NCBI GenBank assembly: GCA_023139255.1
Contig: JAGLNY010000069.1
Coordinates: 1 to 32,988 of the forward strand
Reading direction: 5' to 3'
Source: Spirochaetales bacterium
Lineage (GTDB): Bacteria > Spirochaetota > Spirochaetia > JABMQR01
DNA: 32,988 nucleotides
Positions 9,774 to 18,406 of the stretch are shown piece by piece; position 1 is the stretch's first letter; each line of letters opens with the position of its first letter. The notes beneath the pieces were generated by a model. It had not been told where the DNA came from, did not search any database, and was given only the letters and a program-made list of their open reading frames with translations. A program made the translations under genes and the position numbers.

Positions 9774-11209
9774 TGGCCACAGGATTAAGTGCTGTAATAA
9801 AAAGCCTTGTAATAGACCGCGGGGTTTCAGAGGAACTAATTCTGCAGACTATAGAAGATTTTCTTCTTGCTGCTTATAAAAGAAAATACGGTACTTCTGA
9901 GAATGCTGTAGTGAAATTTGATAATGATGGGGATGAAGTTACCCTTTATTCCAGGAAAATAATTGTAGATGAAGTTGAAGATGAAGTTATGGAACTTCCA
10001 CTTGACGAAGCTCTGCTGTTGAATGATGAATGTGAAATAGGTGATGAACTATTAATTGAGATAGATCCGAAAAGTTTTGATAGAATTGCGGTTCAAAGTG
10101 CTAAGCAAAAAGCAAAACAGACATTACGAGAGATTCAGAAGGATACATTATATTCTGAATTTAAAGGAAAAGAAGGTGAGATGGTCATCGGTTATTACCA
10201 ACGCGATAAAAACGGTGATATATTTATTGATCTTGGAAAAACAGAAGGAATTTTACCAAAGAGATTCCAATCACCGCGTGAAATTTATCGTAGAAATGAT
10301 AGAGTTAAAACTTTGATATATAACGTTGAAAAAAGCTCTTCCGGCTTACGTATTATTCTTTCACGAACTCATACTGATTTTGTAAAAAAACTATTTGATC
10401 TTGAGGTTCCCGAATTATATGATAACTCGATAGAAATATATAAAATTGTGCGTGAACCGGGGTATCGTACAAAATTGGCAGTCTACTCAAACCGGACTGA
10501 TATTGATCCTGTTGGAGCCTGTGTCGGTCTGAAGGGTATCCGTATTCAGACAATTGTCCGGGAACTTGAGGGAGAGAAGATCGATGTCTTAAAATATGAG
10601 ACTGACCCGACATTTTTTATTAAGAATGCACTATCTCCAGCTGAGGTAAAGCAGGTATATATTTTAGATGAAGCCAAACGTTCTGCGCTCGCTGTAGTTG
10701 CTGAAAATCAGCTGTCTTTAGCAATCGGGAAACAGGGTCTGAATGTTCGGCTTGCAAACAGATTGGCTGATTGGAATATAGATGTAAAAACAGAAGAACA
10801 ATTTCTTGAAATGGATATTGCTCAGGAGTCAAGACGTGGACTTGATGCACTTTTCTCTGATGAACCTGAAGACGAAATAATCAATATTGAGGATATACCG
10901 GATATTGATGAAAGAATTGTAAAAATTCTTGATGAAAATGAAATTGTAAGAATAGAAGATTATATAAATATGTCAACTGCTGAGCTTTCAGGGATTCCTG
11001 GATTATCAGAAAGTGATATAAAAACTATTAATGAAGCGATTAATGAATATGTAGATATAGTTGAAGAAGAATCTGATGCACTTGATGATGAATATGAAGA
11101 AACTTTTGAGTGCCCTGAATGTGGATATTCATTAACGGAAGATATGACATCTTGCCCAAACTGTGGTGTTGGGTTAAGTTTTGAAGAAGAAGTTGTTGAG
11201 GAAGATTAA
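9773..11209 (+). CDS. nusA: Transcription termination/antitermination factor NusA with C-terminal zinc ribbon
   Basis: NusA binds RNA polymerase and nascent RNA and modulates pausing, termination and antitermination. The 478-residue protein shows the N-terminal polymerase-binding domain (1-130), S1 domain (about 133-198), KH1 with VGLKG (251-255), KH2 with AIGKQGLNVRLA (318-329), and a helix-hairpin-helix region (about 375-427) containing GIPGLSESD. After an acidic linker it ends with two CxxC pairs, C447/C450 and C461/C464, resembling a zinc ribbon. The widely conserved NusA core lacks this module. GGGGGGAT at 9757-9764 is a good ribosome-binding site. Its place between rimP and infB is classical. 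In E. coli NusA feeds back on its own operon, which fits the attenuator upstream of rimP. Confidence 0.96.
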   Translation: MATGLSAVIKSLVIDRGVSEELILQTIEDFLLAAYKRKYGTSENAVVKFDNDGDEVTLYSRKIIVDEVEDEVMELPLDEALLLNDECEIGDELLIEIDPKSFDRIAVQSAKQKAKQTLREIQKDTLYSEFKGKEGEMVIGYYQRDKNGDIFIDLGKTEGILPKRFQSPREIYRRNDRVKTLIYNVEKSSSGLRIILSRTHTDFVKKLFDLEVPELYDNSIEIYKIVREPGYRTKLAVYSNRTDIDPVGACVGLKGIRIQTIVRELEGEKIDVLKYETDPTFFIKNALSPAEVKQVYILDEAKRSALAVVAENQLSLAIGKQGLNVRLANRLADWNIDVKTEEQFLEMDIAQESRRGLDALFSDEPEDEIINIEDIPDIDERIVKILDENEIVRIEDYINMSTAELSGIPGLSESDIKTINEAINEYVDIVEEESDALDDEYEETFECPECGYSLTEDMTSCPNCGVGLSFEEEVVEED

Positions 11210-11223
11210 GATCAGGAAGGAAA

Positions 11224-13737
11224 ATGGCTGAAGAAAACAAGGTGAATAAACCAAAAGCTACATTAATTAAACATCCCAGGAAAGCCCCGGAAGCAGCACC
11301 TGTAAAAACTGTTGATGAAAAAAAACCGGTTGAAAAAAAACGTGTTGTGGTTATTAAGAAAAAAGTTGTTGTCAAAAGACCAACAATTACTACTCCAGCC
11401 GAAGTTCCGGATGATGCAAAGAGTGAAAAAATAGCTTATGAGAAAACCCGGAAGGGGCAACCCTCTCAAAGTGAAAATGCTGAATTAAAGTCTCATTCTT
11501 CAGTTAAGACAAAAAAACCAGATAGGGTTTTACATGATAAAACTGGTCGTCAAAGTAAGTCCGGGGATCAGACAAAAAAGAAACCTGAACCTGTTAAATC
11601 TGATGTAAGAAGACGTACGGATTTTCGTTCAAACCAACCTCGTCCTGCTGGAATCAGAGTAGGAACATTACATGGAAAACCGGTTTCCAATTCTGATCGA
11701 CCTGGAAATTTTCGGGATCAGCGCGGGAGAACTCCTGCCAGACCTGGCCGTCCTCCAATTAGTTCTGGTAAAGGTGCCCCGGTTAGAAGAAGTGAACCTG
11801 GTCGATTTAACAGAAGCAGACCTGGAGGAGGAGAACCTTCTACCATCCAGGAAAACCAGAAAACAGTAAAAAAAGTATTTAAACCAAAAAATAAAAGACA
11901 AAGAGATTTTCAGAAAAAAAGAGAGGGATTAATAGAAAAAGATTTTCAGATAAAGAAAAAAACTATTAATAAAACCAATCCAATCCCTAAAAAAATAGAT
12001 ATGATGGAAGTTATTACTGTTTCTGAACTAGCCAAGAAAATGAACCTAAAAGCTTCAGAACTCATAGGAAAACTTATGAATATGGGAATGATGGTTACAA
12101 TTAATCAGCAAATCGACTCAGAAACAGCACAAATTCTCGCCAGTGAATATGGATGTGAGGTAAATGTCGTTTCTTTATATGAAGAGACATTAATTAAAAC
12201 AGAAGACGATGCTAATGCTGAACTAAAACACCGCCCGCCAATCGTTACAGTGATGGGACATGTTGACCATGGAAAGACTAAACTTCTCGATGCTATTCGT
12301 GAGACTGATGTTGTTTCAGATGAATTTGGTGGAATAACTCAGCATATTGGGGCTTATAAAGTTCAATACAACGATAATGATATTGTATTTCTTGATACAC
12401 CGGGTCATTCAGCTTTTACACTTATGAGAGCTCGCGGGGCTCAGGTTACTGACATTGTTATACTTGTAGTTGCTGCGAATGATGGTGTTATGCTGCAGAC
12501 AAAAGAGGCTATAGATCATGCTAAGGAGGCAGGTGTACCAATTATTGTAGCAATTAATAAAATTGATTTACCTGAGGCAAGTCCTGAGCGTGTAAAACAG
12601 CAGCTCTCGGAATATGATCTGTTACCGGAAGATTGGGGTGGGTCTACTCTCTATTGTGAAATTTCTGCTTTAAAGCGGCTCGGGATAGATGAATTACTTG
12701 ATATGATCTTGCTTCAAGCAGAAATGCTTGAACTTGATGCAAACTACGAATGCAGAGCCGAAGGAAAAATTATTGAATCGAAAGTTGATCATGGTCGGGG
12801 CATCGTATCTACAGTTATTATTCAGAGAGGAACTCTAAAAGTTGGTGATTCCTTTATAGCAGGGGTCTACTCAGGAAAAGTTCGAGCTTTGTTTAATGAC
12901 AAAGGACAAAAAATTGATGAGGCAACTCCTTCAACGCCTGTAGAAATACTTGGTTTCACAGGAATACCTAATGCAGGAGCTCCTTTCCAGGTAACTGAGA
13001 CAGAAAAAATTGCTCGTCAGATCGGGGCAAAAAGACAGGAATTAGAAAGACAGGGTGTGGCTAATAATGTGAAAAAAGTTACGCTTGATAATCTTTTCGA
13101 CTCAATACAGGAAGGAGAAATCCAGGAACTGAAAGTTATTATTAAGGGAGATGTACATGGTTCTGTGGAAGCCCTGCAGACTTCACTTGAGAAACTTTCT
13201 ACTTCTGAAGTACGTTTAGCAGCCATCAGGGCTTCTGCCGGAGCAATTATTGAAGATGATATCAATCTTGCATCAGCCTCAAATGCTATTATAATTGGTT
13301 TCAATGTTCGACCAACACCAAAAGCAAAATTACTTGCTGACAGGGAAAAGATTGATATTCGTAAATACAATATTATTTATGATGCAGTAGATGATATGAA
13401 ATTAGCAATGGAAGGACTTCTTGCTCCTGATATCAAAGAGGAGATAATTGGTAAAGTAGAAGTACGTGAAACTTTTAAAGTTCCTAAAATCGGTCTTATT
13501 GCAGGATGTTTTGTCCTTGAAGGAAAAGTTCAGAGAAATGCCTCAATTCATGTAATTCGGGATAGTGTGGAACAGTATACTGGTAAAGTTACTTCTTTAA
13601 AAAGATTTAAAGATGATGCCAGAGAAGTTCTTGAAGGATTTGAGTGTGGTTTAAGTGTTGATAGTTATCAAGACATAAAAGTTGGAGATATCCTTGAAGT
13701 ATTTCAGATTATTGAAATTGCAAAAAAACTAACTTAA
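11224..13737 (+). CDS. infB: Translation initiation factor IF-2
   Basis: IF-2 is the GTPase that places initiator tRNA on the 30S subunit and promotes subunit joining. The 837-residue protein begins with about 255 residues of low-complexity Lys/Arg/Pro/Gly-rich sequence, including an Arg-Gly-Pro stretch at about 130-205. An IF2-N domain follows (about 260-312), then the G domain with G1 GHVDHGKT (345-352), G3 DTPGH (391-395) and G4 NKID (445-448). Domains II-IV continue to the C-terminus. AGGAAGGA just before the ATG is a strong ribosome-binding site. The stop is one base before rbfA. Confidence 0.97.
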   Translation: MAEENKVNKPKATLIKHPRKAPEAAPVKTVDEKKPVEKKRVVVIKKKVVVKRPTITTPAEVPDDAKSEKIAYEKTRKGQPSQSENAELKSHSSVKTKKPDRVLHDKTGRQSKSGDQTKKKPEPVKSDVRRRTDFRSNQPRPAGIRVGTLHGKPVSNSDRPGNFRDQRGRTPARPGRPPISSGKGAPVRRSEPGRFNRSRPGGGEPSTIQENQKTVKKVFKPKNKRQRDFQKKREGLIEKDFQIKKKTINKTNPIPKKIDMMEVITVSELAKKMNLKASELIGKLMNMGMMVTINQQIDSETAQILASEYGCEVNVVSLYEETLIKTEDDANAELKHRPPIVTVMGHVDHGKTKLLDAIRETDVVSDEFGGITQHIGAYKVQYNDNDIVFLDTPGHSAFTLMRARGAQVTDIVILVVAANDGVMLQTKEAIDHAKEAGVPIIVAINKIDLPEASPERVKQQLSEYDLLPEDWGGSTLYCEISALKRLGIDELLDMILLQAEMLELDANYECRAEGKIIESKVDHGRGIVSTVIIQRGTLKVGDSFIAGVYSGKVRALFNDKGQKIDEATPSTPVEILGFTGIPNAGAPFQVTETEKIARQIGAKRQELERQGVANNVKKVTLDNLFDSIQEGEIQELKVIIKGDVHGSVEALQTSLEKLSTSEVRLAAIRASAGAIIEDDINLASASNAIIIGFNVRPTPKAKLLADREKIDIRKYNIIYDAVDDMKLAMEGLLAPDIKEEIIGKVEVRETFKVPKIGLIAGCFVLEGKVQRNASIHVIRDSVEQYTGKVTSLKRFKDDAREVLEGFECGLSVDSYQDIKVGDILEVFQIIEIAKKLT

Positions 13738-13738
13738 T

Positions 13739-14095
13739 ATGAGTGAATTTACAAGAAACCGTTTAGAATCAAAATTATTAGGAGCTATTAGTACTATCAT
13801 CACAAGAGGAGATGTTAAAAATCCTGGGCTTAGCAGATTAGTCTCGATAAGCAGCCTTTCGATTTCACCTGATTTTTCACATGCAAGAGTAAACATAACT
13901 TCTTTTGAGGATGAAAATTCACTTCGCCAATCAGTTAATGCTCTTAATAGCGCTTCAAGCTATATTCAGTCGAGGATTTCAAAACTGATAAAAACAAGAA
14001 ATACTCCTAAATTAACATTCTATGTGGATACATCAATACGTGATGGGATGAAAATTAATAATATTATTGATAACATATATGATAATGAAAAATAA
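13739..14095 (+). CDS. rbfA: 30S ribosome-binding factor RbfA
   Basis: RbfA is a small KH-fold protein required for late 16S rRNA processing and cold-adapted 30S assembly. The 118-residue product has the family pattern: an N-terminal helix (RNRLESKLLGAISTIITRG), a strand LSRLVSISSLSISPDFSHARV, a central helix NALNSASSYIQSRISKLI, then TPKLTFYVDTSIRDGMKI, close to the usual P-x-L-x-F-x-D-S-x-x-x-G. It starts one base after the infB stop with no separate Shine-Dalgarno, suggesting translational coupling, and overlaps truB at its 3' end. Confidence 0.92.
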   Translation: MSEFTRNRLESKLLGAISTIITRGDVKNPGLSRLVSISSLSISPDFSHARVNITSFEDENSLRQSVNALNSASSYIQSRISKLIKTRNTPKLTFYVDTSIRDGMKINNIIDNIYDNEK

Positions 14096-14981
14096 TGGCA
14101 TACTTTTATATGACAAATCTTCTGGTGTAACGTCTTTTGGTGCGCTTTATCCTATTAAAAAACTGTTTCAAGTAAAAATCGGGCATGCAGGAACTCTGGA
14201 TAAATTTGCTGAAGGCCTTTTAATTGTTTTGCTGGGTAAATACACTAAATTAAATACTATCTTCAGTGGGTTAGATAAAGTGTATGAAGCAGTATTTTAT
14301 ATGGGTATTGAGACTGATACGCTTGATCCGGAAGGCTCTGAAGTTAAAAATTGTGAGTTGCCTACAATCAAGACAATGGAATCAACTTTAAAGAGTTTTA
14401 TTGGAAAGCTTCAGCAAGTCCCGCCAGCATACTCTGCAATTCATGTAAATGGGAAAAGAGCGTATCAGGAAATCCGTAACGGACGGATACCGAAATTAAA
14501 GCAAAGGGAAGTTATGGTATATGATTTTTCTATTATTAGCTGGATACCCCCTTACTTACATGTGCGGATTCACTGCTCTAAAGGAACTTATGTAAGAGCT
14601 CTTGCAAGAGATTTTGCCTATGCCTGTGGCTCAGCGGCTTATGTATGCAAATTAACAAGAACATCAATTGGTCCTTTCAAACTTATGGATGCGACGAATG
14701 AATCTCAATTAGCGGAAAAAGATATTCTCCATGGTTGTGATTTCTTTAAGAAATTATCAGGATTTCATATGGTTGAACCAACTCAAAAAGAACTGGATCG
14801 CCTGAAATATGGAGCATTGCCTGAAACGATGATTCTCCACAATGAGGAAGAAATTGAACCACAATATTGTGTTTTTATTGATAAAGAGGGAAAAGTTTCC
14901 GGAGTTTCTACACTTAAATATGTTAATTCGTATTTAACGCCTGACAAGTTTTTGTTTTCTGTTACTGAAAATGACAAGTGA
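14085..14981 (+). CDS. truB: tRNA pseudouridine(55) synthase TruB
   Basis: TruB converts U55 of the tRNA T-loop to pseudouridine. With the ATG at 14085 the protein is 298 residues and begins MKNNGILLYDKSSGVTSF, the normal TruB N-terminus. The catalytic loop is GHAGTLDKFAEGLL, with the nucleophile D39; most TruB proteins have GHTGTLDPxAxGxL, so KF replaces the usual P-x. YKA-type and PPAYSAIHVNGKRAYQ motifs and CSKGTYVRALARD are present. The start overlaps rbfA by 11 bases. An alternative ATG at 14067 would add six residues without homology support. Confidence 0.94.
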   Translation: MKNNGILLYDKSSGVTSFGALYPIKKLFQVKIGHAGTLDKFAEGLLIVLLGKYTKLNTIFSGLDKVYEAVFYMGIETDTLDPEGSEVKNCELPTIKTMESTLKSFIGKLQQVPPAYSAIHVNGKRAYQEIRNGRIPKLKQREVMVYDFSIISWIPPYLHVRIHCSKGTYVRALARDFAYACGSAAYVCKLTRTSIGPFKLMDATNESQLAEKDILHGCDFFKKLSGFHMVEPTQKELDRLKYGALPETMILHNEEEIEPQYCVFIDKEGKVSGVSTLKYVNSYLTPDKFLFSVTENDK

Positions 14982-14988
14982 GAGTTTT

Positions 14989-15789
14989 ATGAAAATACTT
15001 GATTTTGAAATGTTGAAAAATGCTTATTTATCTTCTGATAGAAAAGCAGCTGTGACTATTGGTGTGTTTGATGGTATACATAAAGGTCACATAAAACTTT
15101 TTCACGAAGTAACCAGAGATCCCGGTCTGGAGTCATTTGTGATAACTTTTTTTACAAATCCTAAAAAGATTCTTCGACCTGATTCCTTTCATGGATGTAT
15201 TTTGACACAGAAGCAGAAATTGGAACATTTAGAGGCCTACGGGATAGATAATGTTATTTTCATTGACTTTTCCTCTGATTTTAGTAAACTACGAGGAGAT
15301 GAATTCTTTAAATATATTTCTTCCAATATTGCAATTGCAAAACTAATTATTGGAAGTAATTTTAGATGCGGAATTAATGCATCATTTACTGCAGCAATGA
15401 TTCAGGCCTTTTTTTTAGGTACTGATACGGAAACTGTTATTGTTGATCAGCTTGTAAGTGATAGCAGAATTAGGATAAGCAGCTCCTATATAAGACAATT
15501 GATTATTCACGGAGAAATGAAGGAGGCTGCTGATTTATTAGACAGAACCTATTCGCTTGATTTTTCTTCAAGCAAGTTGAAGCAATGTGATAAGGTTATT
15601 ATTATACAGAAGACTGAAATTATACAGCTGCTGCCGCCACCGGGGTTGTATGATGTATTGGTAAAGGATGAATCATCAATTATTAATGGAAAATTGAAAA
15701 TAGATGAATCAAAAATAACTATTAGACTTGAAAAAGTGTATGGTGATCTTAAGAATCAGGAAATTATGATTATTGAAAAAATTGATTGA
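14989..15789 (+). CDS. ribF: RibF-type FAD synthetase with reduced C-terminal domain
   Basis: RibF normally has an N-terminal FMN adenylyltransferase (FAD synthetase) and a C-terminal riboflavin kinase. In this 266-residue protein the N-terminal nucleotidyltransferase is clear: GVFDGIHKGH (25-34), IGSNFRCG (121-128) and RIRISSSYIRQLI (160-172). The C-terminal part after residue ~190 is only about 75 residues, against about 125 for a normal kinase domain. I see no counterpart of the kinase GRxLGFPTAN motif. Only weak traces of the barrel remain (LPPPGLYDVLV and EKVYGDLKNQEIMIIEKI). It may therefore be an adenylyltransferase only. I chose the ATG at 14989 because GAGAG lies just upstream; the in-frame ATG at 14971 lacks a ribosome-binding site. 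It sits between truB and rpsO, a common position. Confidence 0.85.
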   Translation: MKILDFEMLKNAYLSSDRKAAVTIGVFDGIHKGHIKLFHEVTRDPGLESFVITFFTNPKKILRPDSFHGCILTQKQKLEHLEAYGIDNVIFIDFSSDFSKLRGDEFFKYISSNIAIAKLIIGSNFRCGINASFTAAMIQAFFLGTDTETVIVDQLVSDSRIRISSSYIRQLIIHGEMKEAADLLDRTYSLDFSSSKLKQCDKVIIIQKTEIIQLLPPPGLYDVLVKDESSIINGKLKIDESKITIRLEKVYGDLKNQEIMIIEKID

Positions 15790-15810
15790 GGGTAAGGAGA
15801 TATAGCTCAA

Positions 15811-16080
15811 ATGGCTTTTACTAAGGAAAAAAAACAGGAAATTATTAACGAATTCGGTGCAAATGCACAGGATACAGGATCCACAGAAGTACAAATAGCT
15901 CTTATAACAGCCCGGATCGGGGAATTAACAGAGCATTTTAAAGTAAATAAAAAAGATCATGCAAGTAGGCGTGGACTACTCAAAATGGTAGGGCAGCGAA
16001 GAAGACTGCTGCGATACCTTAAAAATACTGAAATTGATAAATACCGGGAACTTCTTGTCAAGTTAAACTTGAGAAAGTAA
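15811..16080 (+). CDS. rpsO: 30S ribosomal protein S15
   Basis: The 89-residue protein matches S15 along its length: IINEFGANAQDTGSTEVQIALITARIGELTEHFKVNKKDHASRRGLL in essence, followed by VGQRRRLLRYLKNTEIDKYRELLVKLNLRK. S15 binds the central domain of 16S rRNA early in 30S assembly. In E. coli it also represses its own mRNA. AAGGAG at 15794-15799 is a strong ribosome-binding site, spaced 11 bases from the ATG. The rpsO-pnp pair is kept in very many bacteria, and here the two are separated by 99 bases holding a hairpin. Confidence 0.98.
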   Translation: MAFTKEKKQEIINEFGANAQDTGSTEVQIALITARIGELTEHFKVNKKDHASRRGLLKMVGQRRRLLRYLKNTEIDKYRELLVKLNLRK

Positions 16081-16115
16081 CAGGTAAAAAAGAAAATGAG
16101 ATTGCCAAATGATCT

Positions 16116-16136
16116 GCCGCTTTTCTTGAAAGCGGC
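16116..16136 (+). promoter_or_regulatory. Perfect hairpin between rpsO and pnp
   Basis: GCCGCTTT (16116-16123) and AAAGCGGC (16129-16136) form an uninterrupted 8-bp stem with loop TCTTG. No T-run follows, so it is not a standard terminator. In E. coli the rpsO-pnp space contains a terminator and an RNase III-cleaved leader stem used by PNPase to control its own mRNA. The position here suggests a comparable processing or stability element, but the sequence is unrelated. Confidence 0.6.
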
Positions 16137-16179
16137 TGTATTATGTATTCAGCACATCTCGGAAAAAGGAAATAAATAG

Positions 16180-18279
16180 ATGATACAAAAAGTAACGGTA
16201 AGAATAGGTAAAGAAGACCTTATTCTTGAAACAGGAAGAATGGCAAAACAAGCTAATGGTGCTGTGTTTGCTTCATACGGCGGCAGTTCCGTACTAGCAA
16301 CTGCATGCTGCGGCAGCAGTAAAGTAGAGGGACTGGATTATGTACCTCTGCAGGTTGAATATAATGAGAAATATTATGCAGCAGGAAAGATCCCTGGCGG
16401 ATTTCTAAAAAGAGAAGGAAGACCTAAAGACAAGGAAATTCTTGTCTGCAGATTGATTGACAGACCAATGAGACCTCTTTTCGATAAAGCTTTTGGCAGA
16501 GAGATACAGGTAGTTCCGACGGTTGTTTCTACAGACCAGATAAATCCTCCTGATATGGTAGCAATGGTTGCAGCTTTTACCTCTGTTGCAATCTCGGACA
16601 TACCTTTTGATGGTCCTGTCGGGGCTGTAAGGATTTGTTCACTTGATGGTGAGTATATAATTAACCCAACTTTTGATGAGATATCAAGAAGCAGTCTTGA
16701 AATAATTGTCTCCGGAACTAAAGATGGTATTACAATGGTTGAAGGTGGGGCTCTTCAGGTGAGTGAAGATGTATTACTTGGAGCAATTGAAACTGCACAG
16801 CCGGTTATAGCTGAAATATGTAACGCGCAGGAAGAATTTGCTAAATTAGTCGGTCTCGAAAAATTACCAATAATCGAAATTGAAGAAGATCATTCATTCC
16901 TGGACCCGATAAAAGAATATGCATTCCCGTTGCTGCAGGAAGCTTGTTTTGTAAAAGGAAAACATTATAGATACTCTGCTATCAAAAAAGTTAAAAGTGA
17001 TACACAGGAAAAATTTTCTGATTTTATTCAGGATGAAAACCAGAAGAAAGTAGATCAGCTTTTCGAGGATATGGAATACGAAATAGTCCGATCATCAATA
17101 CTGGATAAAGGTATCCGTACAGATGGACGTGGAGCGGAAGATATTAGAGCTATAACATGTGATATTAATGTTTTACCAAGAACCCATGGTAGTGCATTGT
17201 TTACACGTGGTGAAACTCAGAGTCTTGCAGTAACTACCTTGGGTACAGTATATGATGAACAAATGCACGATAATATTGATGGTGAAAAAAGTTATTCACA
17301 CTTTATGCTGCATTATAATTTCCCGCCATTCTCTGTAGGTGAGTGTGGGAGAATGGGAACCGGCAGAAGAGAGATTGGGCATGGGCATCTTGCAATGAGA
17401 GCTTTACAATCTGTACTTCCTGAAAAAGATAAGTTCCCTTATACTATTCGATTAGTATCTGAGATACTTGAATCAAATGGGTCTTCTTCAATGGCTTCAG
17501 TTTGTGGTGGTTCATTATCATTACTTTCAGCTGGTGTTAAACTTGAGAAACCAGTTGCGGGAATTGCAATGGGTTTAATTTCTTCTGAAGATAAAGCAGT
17601 AGTACTAAGTGATATTCTAGGTGAAGAAGATCATCTCGGAGACATGGATTTTAAGGTTACTGGTACTGAAGATGGAATTACTGCCTTCCAAATGGATATT
17701 AAAATTGCAAATGTAAGTAGAGAACTTATGGGTAAGGCTCTGGAACAGGCAAGAAAAGGTAGGTTACATATCCTTGATATTATGAATAAGGTTATTAATA
17801 AACCAAATGATGAACTATCTGAGTATGCCCCCAGAATTGAGACAATGAGTATTGATGAAGAAAAAATTGGTGCAGTAATTGGACCTGGTGGAAAAACCAT
17901 TAAGAGCATTGCGGCAAGGACTTCAGCAGAAGTAAATATAGACAATGATGGTAAAGTTACAGTGTATGGGAAAGATTCAAAATCTGCAATGAGTGCAATT
18001 GACTTAATAAAATCTATTATTGAGGAACCGGAAGTAGGAAGGATATATAACGGTACCGTTAAGAAAATAATGGATTTTGGTGCATTTATTGAGATTTTAC
18101 CTGGTAAAGAAGGTTTATGTCATATATCCAAGATGGCTAAAAAAAGAGTCAATGATGTAAATGATATATTAAAAGTTAATCAGGAAATACCAGTGAAATT
18201 ACTTGAAATAGATCGAATGGGTAGACTTAATTTAAGTTATATTGATGCTCTTATAAAATTAGGAAAAGATACAGAATAA
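16180..18279 (+). CDS. pnp: Polyribonucleotide nucleotidyltransferase (PNPase)
   Basis: PNPase degrades RNA 3' to 5' with phosphate and can also add tails; it forms a trimeric ring. The 699-residue protein has two RNase PH domains: the first contains YAAGKIPGGFLKREGRP and ILVCRLIDRPMRPLF, and the second contains FTRGETQSLAVTTLG, MGTGRREIGHG and SSSMASVCGGSL. A helical domain lies between them. A KH domain follows (about 552-612, with IGPGGKTIKSI), then a C-terminal S1 domain (about 618-690, GTVKKIMDFGAFIEILPGKEGLCHISK). AAAGGA at 16165-16170 is the ribosome-binding site. Confidence 0.98.
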   Translation: MIQKVTVRIGKEDLILETGRMAKQANGAVFASYGGSSVLATACCGSSKVEGLDYVPLQVEYNEKYYAAGKIPGGFLKREGRPKDKEILVCRLIDRPMRPLFDKAFGREIQVVPTVVSTDQINPPDMVAMVAAFTSVAISDIPFDGPVGAVRICSLDGEYIINPTFDEISRSSLEIIVSGTKDGITMVEGGALQVSEDVLLGAIETAQPVIAEICNAQEEFAKLVGLEKLPIIEIEEDHSFLDPIKEYAFPLLQEACFVKGKHYRYSAIKKVKSDTQEKFSDFIQDENQKKVDQLFEDMEYEIVRSSILDKGIRTDGRGAEDIRAITCDINVLPRTHGSALFTRGETQSLAVTTLGTVYDEQMHDNIDGEKSYSHFMLHYNFPPFSVGECGRMGTGRREIGHGHLAMRALQSVLPEKDKFPYTIRLVSEILESNGSSSMASVCGGSLSLLSAGVKLEKPVAGIAMGLISSEDKAVVLSDILGEEDHLGDMDFKVTGTEDGITAFQMDIKIANVSRELMGKALEQARKGRLHILDIMNKVINKPNDELSEYAPRIETMSIDEEKIGAVIGPGGKTIKSIAARTSAEVNIDNDGKVTVYGKDSKSAMSAIDLIKSIIEEPEVGRIYNGTVKKIMDFGAFIEILPGKEGLCHISKMAKKRVNDVNDILKVNQEIPVKLLEIDRMGRLNLSYIDALIKLGKDTE

Positions 18280-18325
18280 ATATATATTTATAGTTACTCA
18301 TTTTGGTAGATCTTTAAAAATTAAT

Positions 18326-18353
18326 AGCACTGGTGTAGAAATATATCGGTGCT
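18326..18353 (+). terminator. 12-bp hairpin with GAAA tetraloop between pnp and dut
   Basis: AGCACTGGTGTA (18326-18337) pairs over its full length with TATATCGGTGCT (18342-18353), counting three G-U pairs, around the loop GAAA, a GNRA tetraloop. The tail is U-rich but broken (CTATTATTTAATTGTT). It could be a weak intrinsic terminator or a 3'-end stabiliser for the long rimP-pnp transcript. The remainder of the 124-base gap shows no convincing promoter. Confidence 0.5.
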
Positions 18354-18374
18354 CTATTATTTAATTGTTAACAG

Positions 18375-18406
18375 AAGGAGATGGGGTAGCCCCTGTGTAG
18401 AATATG
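18375..18406 (+). promoter_or_regulatory. dut translation start with a hairpin between ribosome-binding site and ATG
   Basis: The strong Shine-Dalgarno AAGGAG (18375-18380) lies 23 bases before the dut ATG (18404), too far for normal use. Between them GGGG (18383-18386) and CCCC (18390-18393) can pair around TAG. Folding this 11-base hairpin would bring the effective spacing to about 12. An in-frame TAG at 18398 excludes an earlier start. The function is inferred. Confidence 0.4.

Noticed and set aside
10353..11901. Several long antisense frames opposite nusA and infB
   Set aside because: They lie opposite well-supported genes, have low-complexity or non-protein-like composition and no start signals; they are by-products of codon use in repetitive sequence.
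14067..14084. ATG at 14067 as truB start
   Set aside because: No ribosome-binding site, and the extra six residues precede the normal TruB N-terminus.
16096..16179. A 27-codon frame across the rpsO-pnp hairpin ending exactly before the pnp ATG
   Set aside because: No good ribosome-binding site, it is short enough to occur by chance, and the hairpin explains the sequence better.
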